A stretch of 64,000 nt of DNA from contig CM065321.1 of assembly GCA_033032175.1 (NCBI GenBank), positions 5,478,501 through 5,542,500 of the forward strand, given 5' to 3'. The notes beneath the pieces were generated by a model. That model was not told where the DNA came from, did not search any database, and worked only from the letters and a program-made list of their open reading frames with translations. A program made the position numbers and the translations under genes. This document shows, in pieces, positions 22,115 through 32,905 of the stretch (position 1 is the stretch's first letter; the number at the start of each line of letters is the position of its first letter). This DNA comes from Saturnia japonica (lineage: Eukaryota > Arthropoda > Insecta > Lepidoptera > Saturniidae).

Positions 22115-22360
22115 CGGGCCCAATGACGTTTTATAAATAGACGTATTATACTTTCACTAAAAGCAATTTGAAAACGTAACAAATATTGTTATCTGCATGC
22201 TGTAACAAATGGGATAGAAAGATTATAGCGTACGGCGGAAACTGTTGTCAGAAAAGGATAAAAGTTTGTTCTCGCTCACGCCAGTATTAAGTCGAAAGAT
22301 GTAAAGAGCGGCAATGCCGTATTTTCTAATAAAATATCATTGGCTGGACCCTTAAAGAAC
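22115..22360 (+). repeat. Interspersed repeat T1, copy 2
   Basis: Same order as 14715-15010, with small deletions in the 3' half (the coding-like frame of copy 1 is broken here). Confidence 0.7.
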
Positions 22361-22559
22361 AACATAGGTATTCGTGAGTCGTGGCTACCTCCAATGAAAA
22401 CTGCGATACAAAGGCCGTGTGTAACACAGCACACTTATACAAAACTCAAAGAGCTTACCTCAAGCCTCGACGTTTTTCAGCCCGCAATTCCCATATACCA
22501 TGTAAAGTTATGTAAATGTAGTGAATCTTCTATGTAAAGTGGATGTGTAAGGTCTAACT

Positions 22560-22930
22560 AGGAGGGCTTACTTCGTCACATTTTAGAATGTCAACAATAG
22601 TACAACAGTATTGAAATCCACCTTTTTACATTTTTTCACAATAATAACAAACTTATCTACACTTCACGTGCTCACAAATCCATCATGCACGACAATCTCC
22701 AAAGCGGTTTAATACGAACCTCGCATCGCGGTACCATTCATTATCTACTTTTACAAAACTATATCGAGCGAACGCCGGTGGTATTACTTTTTATTCCTAC
22801 CTACATCTAATGACAAAAATTAATAACGAGTACAAAACAACGCAAAGTATACACTTTAAAGTATAGACTGTACCTGTTTAGATTAAAATAATGTAACTTC
22901 CAACAGCTAGTCTACAGGTATGTTATAACA
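22560..22930 (-). repeat. Inverted-repeat family V, left arm
   Basis: The reverse complement aligns with 24365-24735 over roughly 350 bp: 'tttgcgttgttttgtact.gttatt', 'cgctcgatatag', 'atagttttgt.aaagtag', 'gcacgt.ga', 'gataagtttgttattattgtgaaaa', 'ggatttcaatac.gtt'. Either two independent insertions in opposite orientation or arms of one foldback-type element about 2.2 kb long. Confidence 0.75.
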
Positions 22931-23985
22931 GGTTTAAAAGTTATAATGGATTCTCATTTATTCACCTAACCTCGTATAGATACAGTTTGATGATATATAA
23001 TTTGTTCACGGTTCCAATTGAAAGATGCGCACGGGTTTTACGCGTTTACCATTAGAAATCTGGCAGTTGTGCAATCTACATGTCACACGTCAATTAACAT
23101 GGTTGTTTTAATACCAATTAGTAGAAAGTTGATACTCGACAAACAAGTCAGTTGAATTCTTCGCGTTTTTATATATGTTTCGTGATGAACAAATAATATT
23201 ATGTGCTTTTATGGATCCGTAGTAAAAGTTGGATGCGTTAGTTTCAAACTTTTTAGACCGTAATAGCTTTCGCTATGGGAAGTTACAAATAACTAAAGTG
23301 TTGTTCATTGCAATAAACAATATTATTATATTATATATGTATATAGAAAAGAAGCAGATAATATGTTAATGGCCCGCTCAAATTGAAGACTTAAAAACGT
23401 CCCACTTGTGACGTTTTGCTATGATAACTATCTCTTTCACTTACGCTGTTTGTTGTATACTTTTCGCTGCTCATTATTTCAACTTGTACAATAAATCTCA
23501 CGACTCGATTTTCGACATCAAATACAATGAAGATAATTTGGTTATATAATGTCATTGGCTTTAAATTATTGTTAAATAATAAAACCAGAAATCAAAACTG
23601 AAAATGTTTTACTCAATTTAGGCTCTAAGAAGTTATGCTCTTATTTATGAACAACCGGTTTGAAAAACATCCCAGCCACCGAATAAAGTTGGCAAAATGG
23701 TTTATAAAAAAAAAATATGATAATTTTTTAATGTAGAATATATTAGCATAATAATTGCTAATTATAAAACTAATAAGTGTAACATTAACTTGAAAGTTTA
23801 CAAGTTTAAAACTTGCTTTTGGTACATGATTCTTAAATCTTATTTTCCGGAAAATTGGCAATGTGTATTGTAAGATTATTGTAGAAATATTTAAATAAAA
23901 ATAAAAAAAAAAATATTAAACGTTAATTCTATTACATCAAATCAATGTGTAATAAAAATAAATGATTTAAGAAAATGTATAATAC
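22931..23985. other. Spacer between inverted arms, no gene recognised
   Basis: AT-rich, with no transposase or other recognisable protein. Near 23610-23640 there is the LINE-tail-like motif 'ctcaatttaggctctaagaagtta' on the minus strand. The 78-codon minus-strand open frame at 23625-23861 is low-complexity and unconvincing. Confidence 0.4.
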
Positions 23986-23989
23986 ATAC

Positions 23990-24250
23990 ATACATACCAT
24001 CACGTCTGTATTCCCCGAAGGGTTAGGCAGAGGTGTACTAATGTACACTCGCAGTTCGCCGAGTATGTTTTTAGGTCCCATGTAATAGGGGGCGAGCCTA
24101 TTGCCATTAATCGGGCACGAAGCCAAACTCCGAGCTGCTACTAAGAATTTCATAGGAAAAACCCAATAACACTTTGTTCGACCTGGGAATCGAACCCAGG
24201 GCCTCTATCATTGCAGTCACACTTACGACCACTGGGCTAAGGAGGCTAAC
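23990..24250 (-). mobile_element. tRNA-derived SINE family A, full copy
   Basis: Read on the minus strand from 24250: A box 'tagcccagtggtcg', B box 'gggttcgattcccag', then 'aacaaagtgttattgggttttt'. The body follows, with 'agcagctcggagttt', 'ccattaatgg'-like text, 'acatgggacctaaaaacat' and 'tagtacacctctgcctaac'. The 3' end is a short ATGT/ATAC-type tail near 23990-24000. This is the best preserved family A copy and shows clear Pol III promoter boxes of tRNA origin. Confidence 0.85.
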
Positions 24251-24364
24251 AAATGTATAATTTTAATCAATTATTGAATTTATACAAATAAAATATTTGA
24301 TAAAAAGTTATCAACTTTTTGAAACACTACTATTTTTAAGAGCATTACGCGTTCTACTGTCGTC

Positions 24365-24735
24365 TAAGCGAGCTGTGGCAAATTATGTTATTTAAAAACT
24401 AAAGTGGCCAGCCAAGTCATACTTTTTGCGTTGTTTTGTACTTGTTATTGATTTCGCTCATTAGGAGTATGTATGAATAAAAATTAATAGTTAATCTAGG
24501 TTCGCTCCGCTAGGTAATCCGTTCGCTCGATATAGGTATTATATAGTTTTGTCAAAGTAGTCTAAGGAATGTTATCGTGACACGTGTTTCGTATTAAAAC
24601 CCTTTGGAATTTGTCGTGCCTTGTGGATTTCTGAGCACGTAGATTATAGATAAGTTTGTTATTATTGTGAAAAGCTGGATTTCAATACGGTTATTCTATT
24701 TTTGACAGTCTGGAAAAATTAAGAAGGAAGTGTGT
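24365..24735 (+). repeat. Inverted-repeat family V, right arm
   Basis: Mirror of 22560-22930 (see left arm). Similarity is strongest around 24420-24690 and fades at both ends. SINE A lies just inside this arm. Confidence 0.75.
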
Positions 24736-25089
24736 CGGTCCAGACTAGTTTGGTAAAGTGATGACGTAAATTCATTATTCATACACAACTTTACGTGTAG
24801 GTAAAGCCAGAGGTAGCCACGACTCCTGAATATGTTATTCTTTAAGGGCCCTGCACCAATTCATTCCCGTTTGCTGGTCGTGAATATCTCGAACACAAGT
24901 GAAGTCATGGGAACAGCTTCTTATGTAATATATGTATATGGTTAATAACCACTGAAGACTGACATTGAAATGTAAATTTACGGTTGAATGCTGATATAGT
25001 TTCCTCACGCCATCTGAACTACAAGTTTTGTTCATTGAATTTAACAAGTAAATGTTGCTACTAAATAATGAGAAATAAACTATATTTTT

Positions 25090-25500
25090 AATAAACCTAA
25101 GAATCCATTGCTGACGGTACGAATTTTACCGCGAGTCTTTTGTCTTTTATGTAATTTAAATCGAGAACAATGCGCGCACATATCGTCTTTTGTTTACTCG
25201 GTGTAGACGTCTATTGTTGCAGTCACTTACCGGAAAATTACACTGTAGAATATATTATGTACTGTTCGGGGTACTGGTGTACATTATACATATACTGGCC
25301 GTCCATTGTCTCTGTCTCGATTGCATTGTCCTATTGGACGGGACGACTGAAACTGTCAATTATACGAAGCGACAAACCCGCCGGAGCGTAACGCCGCAGA
25401 ACCGGCCAATGTAAAAGTAACACTGCGTTGTCTTTAATTTCAGCAATTACTATTGTTCTTTTATCTTTAATCTATGACTTTGGACAGCGGTCGTCACGCG
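25090..25500. other. Non-repetitive, higher-GC block, unidentified
   Basis: It is not matched elsewhere in the window. Two overlapping open frames (25170-25391 and 25190-25414) are present, but neither product shows a family signature. It could be a conserved noncoding element or part of an unrecognised insertion. Confidence 0.25.
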
Positions 25501-25905
25501 AATATATTCATGCACGTTCCACATTCGTATTTGAAAATTGAACGTTGTTTTTTTTTGAAGTTTTTAAGGTTTCCTGGCTGGAGATACTTCTGCCGATGTC
25601 AAATGTAAATTGCCTAAATTCAGTCATCTGAACAAATTCTTCTTGCTCATTTAGTTTATTTTTATTCTTTTTAGGCAAATAGGTATTAGATTGAAATATG
25701 TTGAGTTAATTCATTGTATTAAATATAGCCAAGTAGAAGTAAAGTTATTTCTTTAAAAGTATCTAATGTACATACAAGTCCCATGTACGTACAATAAAAT
25801 TATTATAGCAGCGCTGTATGTTTTCCATTTGAGAATAATTTCTTCTTCTTCCTACTTTTTGGCAACCAATCATCATTCCTTAACTTTGTATCTTTAAAGA
25901 TTTCA

Positions 25906-26055
25906 GTGTTCTAAAAAATGGTGGCCCCCTTGTTTAGAACTTTCCAGGATATTTTTGTGGCATCTCAGACTTCATGGTAAAAGTTATTATTTTATACGAT
26001 CTACTTCAATTGCGCCAAACTATTTTCATGCTAAATGCCCCAGTATTAAACAACA
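25906..26055 (-). repeat. Repeat E, copy 2 (reversed)
   Basis: The reverse complement has 'agatgccacaaaaatatcctgg', 'agttctaaacaagggggccaccat' and 'tggggcatttagcatgaaaatagttt', matching the E copies downstream. Confidence 0.55.
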
Positions 26056-26159
26056 TAGTCAAATAAACGCATATTTATGAATACATATAAAATCAACTAA
26101 GTATATGACAGACTAAAATTTGCATAAGCTGTCGTTTTTTGACACTTTATGACATTTAC

Positions 26160-26440
26160 CGGGATAAAAAGTATCATGTGTTAATGCAGGTCATCCAAAT
26201 CCGTTCAGCCGTTTTTGCGCGATTGAGTAACAAACATCCAAACATGCAACCTTCCACATTTATATAGAACTATAAGTATATAGAAGAATTGGTGGCATTT
26301 TGCGTGATATTGGTAAATACCTACCTACTTTGGCTATTGCGCTTGTGTGAACTGAATTATATAATAACTAGAAAAATGAATTTTAAGTTGGTACAAAACT
26401 CACCGGAATATTATAATAAGAGGACCACCGTCTTGTTAAA
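26160..26440 (+). repeat. Retroposon-like tail followed by repeat E, copy 3
   Basis: About 26160-26275 carries 'ccgggataaaaagtat', 'tccgttcagccgtttttgcgcgattgagtaacaaac', a tail also seen at 11405-11545 and 38400-38440. Repeat E then runs 26287-26440 ('gtggcattttgcgtgatat', 'ggaccaccgtcttgtt'). Confidence 0.55.
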
Positions 26441-26967
26441 GCATTGCTTGAATTATGAAGATTAAAAAAGTATTCTATCCACGTTATATTGGTATAATCG
26501 AGTATAAATAGCCACCATTGCCATTAAACAAGAAGGAGAAAACTGATACCCGCCAAAGTTTTAAAATTAATTTCATTATTTTTAAAGATGTTTTAGTTTG
26601 TATTAACAATGTGTCCGTGTATCGTTTGTTAGTGGCCAGTCCGCTATCGTCACGGTTTGCTTGTCGCGTGTTGCTTCACATTTTTGTACCGAAGTTGCAA
26701 CAAAATCTGTCGTAGATAATGTTCTGCGATGGTTACTCTGATATGTGTAACGGAGTCTCTTCACGTGACGAGAGACCGTATTGTACAATGTTTCTTTTTA
26801 TTTCCTCATATTGTAGAGTCCATTTTTTGTTGTCTATGCGTATAATAGACGCATCGTTTTTTTTTTTAAATAACGAATACCTTTGATTGAGTTTTGACAG
26901 GATCTTGATCTGTCATATCGTGGTTTTTTCTAGTTCATAAACTTATTTATGTTATTTTACCCTATAT

Positions 26968-27095
26968 TATGTAATTTGTTTCGGCGGCATTTTACGTGAC
27001 GTAGGTTGGTTATTTTACGACAAACGTTGTAACAAAAAGTCCCAGAACAGTTTGAAAGAGGAACCACCATCTTGTTAGAGCTAGGTTTGAATATT
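26968..27095 (+). repeat. Repeat E, copy 4
   Basis: 'cggcattttacgtgacgtagg', 'ttggttattttac', 'ccagaacagtttgaaagaggaaccaccatcttgtt' match the other E copies in order. Confidence 0.65.
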
Positions 27096-27389
27096 GCCAG
27101 AATAATTGCAACAAAAAAATCTCATGTAACAATGGCAGAATTGTTGTTAAACACACGTTGCCATTAAATAAAAAGAAGACATCTTCGATTTTAATATAGG
27201 TATTTAAAAATCCGTTTTTCACGATATACTTAATATTTAAAAAAACACCATTCGAATAATCAAACAACAGTTGGTACTTTGCTCAGTACCTCTGGCAGTA
27301 AAATTAACGTTTTTGAATAATACAAATAAAGAACTCTTAAATACCAATCTTTACCTTTTAAAATTACAAAACATTCTTTTAATGGCATA

Positions 27390-27550
27390 TTTTAAGGAAA
27401 GGAATATGTCAAAAATGCACCGACACTACGTCATTGCGCCCGGGGCGAGAGACAGTTTCGGTCGTTATGCAAATCAATTCGCATCACAGAGGACACCCAG
27501 GCGAATGAGAAAATGGTTTTTACATGGTGCTCAAGGACACTATTAAATGT
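27390..27550. promoter_or_regulatory. Candidate noncoding element with an octamer motif
   Basis: A higher-GC island in very AT-rich flanks. It contains 'gttatgcaaatcaattcg' (the POU-type octamer ATGCAAAT) next to 'ctacgtcattgcgcccggggcg'. A plus-strand open frame (27271-27546) covers it, but its first half is AT-rich noise. No repeat match was seen. Confidence 0.25.
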
Positions 27551-30149
27551 AAAAAAGAAAATAATGAAAAAATATATGGGGTTAACATAGTATACTTGTA
27601 AAAAATTTGAAGAAAACTGTTTATAAGTGAATAGTAAAATTTAAAAATGCGAATCTGTTTTTCGCTTTCGTATCTTCAAAAAACAATCACCTAACTAATT
27701 AAATTTGGCAAATAAATAATTATCTAAAAAAAGCAAACAAAAAATGCGACAGCAATAAAAAACTTTTGAGTGAAAAAATACATTTTTGTATTTAAGCTTT
27801 AAATTTGATTCCCAGGTGACGTACTAATATTATATAGCCTATGTCATTCCCACAATTAAGAAGAATCTAAAGTCGTTTTCGATACTTTCTATTACTAATT
27901 ATTGTTAATTAATTCTCAAATTTTCTTGATATATAATAACATCATAAATGACAATGAAATACTTCAAATAAACCCCATAGTTTTGTCAAGTAACTCTAAG
28001 GTATCCCTGATAAATGATTTTTTTCTGATCGATCAATTTTTCATGCTGGCTTACTCCTATATTCGTTATTATTATATTTTTCTCGTAAGTTTAAGTGATA
28101 GAAATTATTATAAAAATTTAAGTACTATGCCATTGTTATTTCTAGCAAATACTACCATGTAGCTGTACTCTTAATGTATTATTATCAAAGGGCGGTCGCG
28201 AATATCAAAATTTCGTTTCGTGTCGCCACTAGAAATTCCTCGAGACCGTATTATTTCAGAATCGGTTGATGCTCGCTTCGGGGCAAATTGTACCATTTTT
28301 TTTTGTCTTGGGAATTTTTTTTATCTCTGTCATTGTGTTGGATGACTCGATAGCTTTAAAAATGTTGATTATAATTATTGTCAATTACGTCGTTTTTACG
28401 AAAGTGGATTTAATTAGAGTTTGTGACGTTCACTTAATTTAATATAATGTAAGTGTGTTATACATAATTAAAATTTGCAAAGTAATATAATTCATATTAT
28501 TAGAAAAGTAAAAGTTCCAAGAACATATTTATGTTGAAATATAAAGTCTAGAAATAAAATAATGATGTAATTAGTTTTAATAGAGGACTAGAAATTTAGA
28601 AAACAAAATAATAAGTATGAAGTTACTTCGACAAATTGTGGATACATTAACTAACTGCGTCCTAAAAATTCAAACGTTCTATATATAGTAACTAGAATCT
28701 TAATTACAATAATGAAGTCGATTACCAATAGAAGTTATACTTCTTTAAGTAGTCACCCTCTATGTTATGTGACGCATAATATCGAGTCTATCTGACTATC
28801 TAAACAAAAGGTTAGCAAGTAATTTCAGTGTTAACTTTTTATTATAATATTTTTTTCATAATTAGCTTAAAAACTATCTATACGTTCAAAAATAGTCCAT
28901 AGAACTGCGAGTTAATATGACTTCCTATTAGTTAAAGAACAAAATCATCTTTGTGGTATAAAGGAAAGTGTTACGAAAAATTCTGGGACCTGACAAGAGA
29001 GATGATAGCACTTGGAGAATCCGAAAGAATGCTGAGATTGGAGTGTGAAAAAACATCTCACAGATATCCCTGTCTCGGGGAAAGTCGAGCAGTCAAAAGA
29101 ATATACTTTGGACGGTTAACTGATTGTTATCCAGTAGATTGACCTAGGTATTGCTGATGTAATAAAACTGCGCAGGATCGGGACAAGTAGCATGCCCTAG
29201 TTTCAAAGGCCAATACCTTTTTTGGATCTTTGAGCTAAAATAGTTAGATATTAGTTAAAGAATTTTAAGTATCGAAGCAGTAGTTCCGGAGAGATTACAT
29301 CCAAACTCGAATCTTTACCTTTTATAACAGTAGTATATACGGTATACATTATTATTGAATCAGCTTATCTTTTTGTAATTACGCTGGAGATTCACCAGAA
29401 TCACATCTGAGAGGTAAAATACGCTGAACCAGTGATCGGAAGTGGCTCTAAAGTTTCATTACCAGAAAATATTGACAGATGCTTGGCGGCTAACCTTCAA
29501 ATCGTTGATGGTATTAGCAGCTCACGTGGTGTCCACTATTATTATTACTATCACCATGAATTATTTGTTATTTAATACCACTTAGAATATGGTTCACCAC
29601 TATCTTTGATGACAAATCATCCGAAGTCATCTGAATGAAAAATGTTAATTAGTGTTCATTTGTAATGAATTCATATTATATTATAATGTATATACAAGTA
29701 TGTAGGCATGTAGGTTTCCATACCTAACCAACCAAGGTTATAACACCCAGACGTATTATTTTCGTTTGGTTACATCTTCGGTACACTTTTTGTGAGTGTT
29801 TTCTCATAATAATTCGACATCCTGTTATCTATAATAACCGATCTCTAATTATTAGCCAACCTGTAATAAAAGTGGTAATCATTTGAAATCTTACAACATG
29901 CCGCAGTCACGGATTTGGATTTTGGACAGGGTACCACATCGTAATTTTAATAACATGACGAATGCAAAATTTGTATAGTATAATTTATAAATTTTGAAAT
30001 AAAATAAAAAATGCTTTTAAAAAAAATTATAACAAGAAGTACCTAGGTACTATAAATTTTAAGTAGATTATGTAGTGCGTATTTTTACATATTTTTATAA
30101 ATTATGTAAGCAAAACATTAGAATTTTGTTTATTTAAATATAGCTACAG
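27550..30149. other. Long AT-rich stretch, no gene recognised
   Basis: No transposon protein, RNA gene or repeated unit is recognisable. A 63-codon open frame at 28951-29142 has coding-like composition (Glu, Arg, Leu) but no family signature. Around 28185-28260 there is a more GC-rich patch ('gggcggtcgcgaatatc', 'gtgtcgccactag'). Confidence 0.4.
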
Positions 30150-30737
30150 TATTGTGAATAAAAGACGTCCACAATATTTTAATGTGTGCTAAATTAATAG
30201 CGCTTGTTTTATTCTTGTTTCTTACAAAGTTACAGTAGTTCGTAGTAACAATGTGGTTTCTTAATAACGTTCTTGACTGTAGTTTGCTTGTAGATTCGCT
30301 GCTTGCTGTTGCTGGTGTTGTGGTGTTTCTCGAACTGATCGCAGTACTGCCGCCCTCTCCGCTATATTTAACCTCGCCCTTTGCCTCGCAACCGGTAGTG
30401 CGATGGAATCCGTGCGGGGCGTCGCTCAGCCAATGAGCGCGCATGCCCCGTGTGCGCGCTCTCGGCAGTACCATGAGTCACCATGCCAGATGTTCCGAGT
30501 CTGGCATGGTTCATCCTTACAACTAGTGAAATTTATACATTTAAACTTACAACTAGCTATATTCTTATTCTAATCGTTTTAAAATACACATATTCACACA
30601 TATTCAGTTCATATTATTATATCTATTCCTAACACGTATTTATAAACCTTATTCCTAACACGTATTATTTCATTTACTTGTTCATTTTATACTATTACAC
30701 TATCGTTATTCGCTCGCCCCGCTCGCTGTCCGCAACA
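30150..30737 (-). mobile_element. Solo long terminal repeat (BEL/Pao-like)
   Basis: A 588-bp unit is flanked by a perfect 5-bp direct repeat TACAG (30145-30149 and 30738-30742). On the minus strand it starts TGTTGCGG and ends CACAATA, so the ends form TGTTG...CAACA with one C-to-T change. Inside, on the minus strand, are a TATA-like 'gttaaatatagcgg', a GC-rich upstream region and a polyadenylation signal AATAAAA near 30210. There is also a perfect 10-bp inverted repeat (CCATGCCAGA/TCTGGCATGG, 30481-30509). The 5-bp duplication and TGTTG start fit BEL/Pao. No internal genes flank it, so it is a solo LTR. An open frame at 30130-30474 is an LTR artefact. Confidence 0.7.
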
Positions 30738-31484
30738 TACAGGAAGGTACTATAAACTTCTTAGAACCTAATTGACTAGGTAACCGATTAGGTTAAATTA
30801 ATTGTACCCTGATAAGTAGTACTTTAAGAATTAAGACTTTAATGTTGGCTACATTATCTTGAAAGGATGGTAAAGGTCTGATAACATCACGAAGTTTACT
30901 TAGGGCATTCTATCAACCGAGCAGAGAGCCCTAGGTACATACATATAAATCGATGTTGTTGTTTGTATCTTGCATAAATTTCTTAGATAATTTTTTCTCA
31001 AGCAGCGCAAAGCAGCGAAAACATAGTTATAATTAATTAATTAAACGGTTTGTAGGTCCCGGATTTTCCTTCGTTTCGACCCTGGTCGTCTTGATCACAG
31101 TCAGTATTAACGTGCTGTGACCGTTCTGGTGGACGAACATATCTGAATAATTCATACTTAGGTTTTAATAAGAAGAATGTGGGTCCTCAACCTCGCATGT
31201 ATTAATAAAGTTTTTATAATATTATGTCAAGCTTAACTTGCGTTAAGTAGCAGTGTAACTGAAGACTGAGCATTAAATGGGGGCTAGTTTAACATTTTTG
31301 TTTATAGAAAAAAAAGTACGGGAACACTCGAGTATAAAAGTTGAGCAAGTCTGCCCAAATCCAGGACAGTGGGCCATAAAGCGGCCCGCCAAGGCATATT
31401 ACTTTGCCCGCCAATTATTATTAATGTATCATTAACTGAAAACTTTAATAATTATAAATATCTATGTTTTTAATATCGTTTATA

Positions 31485-31625
31485 AAATTTAGCGTTATGG
31501 CCACAATCTTAAATGATATTAATGTGATAATGTGTCAAAAGATGATGACACACTAAGTCTAGTAGGAAATTGCTTCTTAAGTGCAGCTGCCAGAACACTC
31601 CTAAGTGCTTGGCGACAGATTTTTA
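31485..31625 (-). mobile_element. SINE family B, 3' fragment
   Basis: The reverse complement carries 'ctgtcgccaagcacttagg', 'gtgttctggcagctgcactta', 'ctactagacttagtgtg' and 'gattgtggccataacgctaaa'. The head is missing. Confidence 0.65.
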
Positions 31626-32044
31626 TAAATCTATCATATAAATATATATGTATATATGTTTTCTGAGCAAGCCGTGTTCACCTTTAACTATAAAAGCATT
31701 TTAGTTTTACATTATGGATACTTTTTATTTACAATCTATAATGCTACGTTATTAAGGTGAACCAAAATAAATAAAAATAAATTAAGATAAAAATATCATG
31801 CCTGTAAATAAAAATCTTTATTAAAATGTTATGGTTACATCACACTGTTTTTATTTTAGTATATTATCACTAACATATTCCTTCAGCCTTTTTAATCTGA
31901 CTTCAAAAAGGAGGAAAATCTAAATTCGATTGTATATTTTTAACTAGAATTATTATTAATTATTCATTTCAGAATACCGTTAGGCTTTATTCACCTAACA
32001 TTTTATATAGTAAGACGTAAGTCACATAAATACTTTGACTCCGT

Positions 32045-32452
32045 AGTCACAGCTTTACAGTAACCTTCACTGCAGCACGAACAAAGAAGTTCTCTGTGCC
32101 ATATGTGGCGACATCTATCGAGCCACATAAGACGCATCCTACTATCCTACATTGCGCTATAGAAATTAACTCAATCGTTGAGTATATATACAAGAACCCG
32201 ACTACAACCATTGGACAGCTGCCCGCCAGACATAACACCCGTCTGGTCGGAGGAATCCTCCCTTTGCAATAGTTCTTGTACACATATATTTGCCGTACTG
32301 TGAAGCCGTAGAACCGTCTTCCTGTCAGTATGTTCCCTTCTTCCTATAACATGTAATCCTTGGAAAAATAACCTGTAGGGGCATTTGAGTAGACCAGCAT
32401 AATAGCGACAACTAGAGAATGATTGTAGAAGAATTTTGCCGTACTATGATTA
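32045..32452 (+). repeat. Hairpin repeat H, copy 3, split by an insertion
   Basis: The left part, 32045-32103 ('acagtaaccttcactgcagcacga'), and the right part, 32287-32452 ('tgccgtactgtgaa', 'cttcctataacatg', 'agaccagcataatagcgaca', 'ttgccgtactatgattaaaa'), join exactly as in the uninterrupted copy at 8549-8725 once the insertion and one CATA are removed. Confidence 0.75.
32104..32282 (+). mobile_element. 179-bp LTR-like insertion with CATA target duplication
   Basis: It starts TGTGGCGACATC, ends CTTGTACA (TG...CA termini), and is flanked by CATA on both sides (32100-32103, 32283-32286). A TATA-like 'gagtatatatacaag' lies in the middle. The TGT...ACA ends and 4-bp duplication are those of LTR retrotransposons of the Gypsy type, so this is a short solo LTR or a miniature LTR element. 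The host repeat has an empty-site paralogue at 8549-8725: the 43 bases across the junction have equal length in both. An older copy is at about 6776-6955. Confidence 0.7.
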
Positions 32453-32466
32453 AAAATTATTTGAGT

Positions 32467-32501
32467 AGTAGTAAGTACTGTAAGTAAGTGTACTTACTAC
32501 T
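32467..32501. repeat. Perfect 12-bp inverted repeat with 11-nt loop
   Basis: AGTAGTAAGTAC at 32467-32478 is mirrored by GTACTTACTACT at 32490-32501. It can fold as a strong hairpin. Being next to repeat H, it may be a slippage product of 'agtaagt' motifs rather than a functional terminator. Confidence 0.6.
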
Positions 32502-32619
32502 AAGTACTATTTGAAACCTTTGCAAAGTTCCACTGCAGAAGCATCACTGCCACACCTATTTCTGCAGAAGAGCAACACTATTCGCTCTACTGTATTTCGG
32601 TCCGCATCGTGTGGTTGCC

Positions 32620-32905
32620 AACATTCGGATAAACAAGTTCTAACGTGCCAATTATTAGTTCGAATACCTGCACTGAGCCTGAGCTTTTGCCGAAGGAAAA
32701 ACATCGTGATGAAACCATAGCATGCTGCTAGGGCATTTTATACAACACAACAGGTTAGTCTCCATTCTCAAGATAAAAATCTGTCACCAAAAACCTATAG
32801 ATGTGTTCCGGCAGCTGCACTTGACAGCCAGTTTCTCACTAGTCTTAGCGTGAAACCATCTTCAGCCACATCGACATTTAACACTGGTGAGAAAGTGGTA
32901 TAAGG
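32620..32905 (+). mobile_element. SINE family B
   Basis: A B-box-like 'tagttcgaatacctgcactg' is followed by 'gagcctgagcttttgccgaagg', 'aacatcgtgatgaaaccatag', 'atctgtcaccaaaaacctatag', 'gtgttccggcagctgcacttg', 'ttctcactagtcttagcgtg' and 'gccacatcgacatttaaca'. The A-box region upstream is degenerate. Confidence 0.75.

Noticed and set aside
22000..22182. Minus-strand 60-codon open frame
   Set aside because: It spans the junction between repeats R300 and T1, so no single ancestral gene can underlie it.
23932..24153. 73-codon minus-strand open frame
   Set aside because: It falls within SINE family A and is not conserved between copies.
24160..24250. tRNA gene (clear A and B boxes on the minus strand)
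   Set aside because: The boxes belong to a SINE whose body continues downstream. The acceptor and anticodon stems do not look paired, and sister copies have the same body.
30130..30474. 114-codon minus-strand open frame with an Arg/Ser-rich product
   Set aside because: It overlaps the GC-rich promoter region and transcribed part of a solo LTR. It has no counterpart to any protein family.
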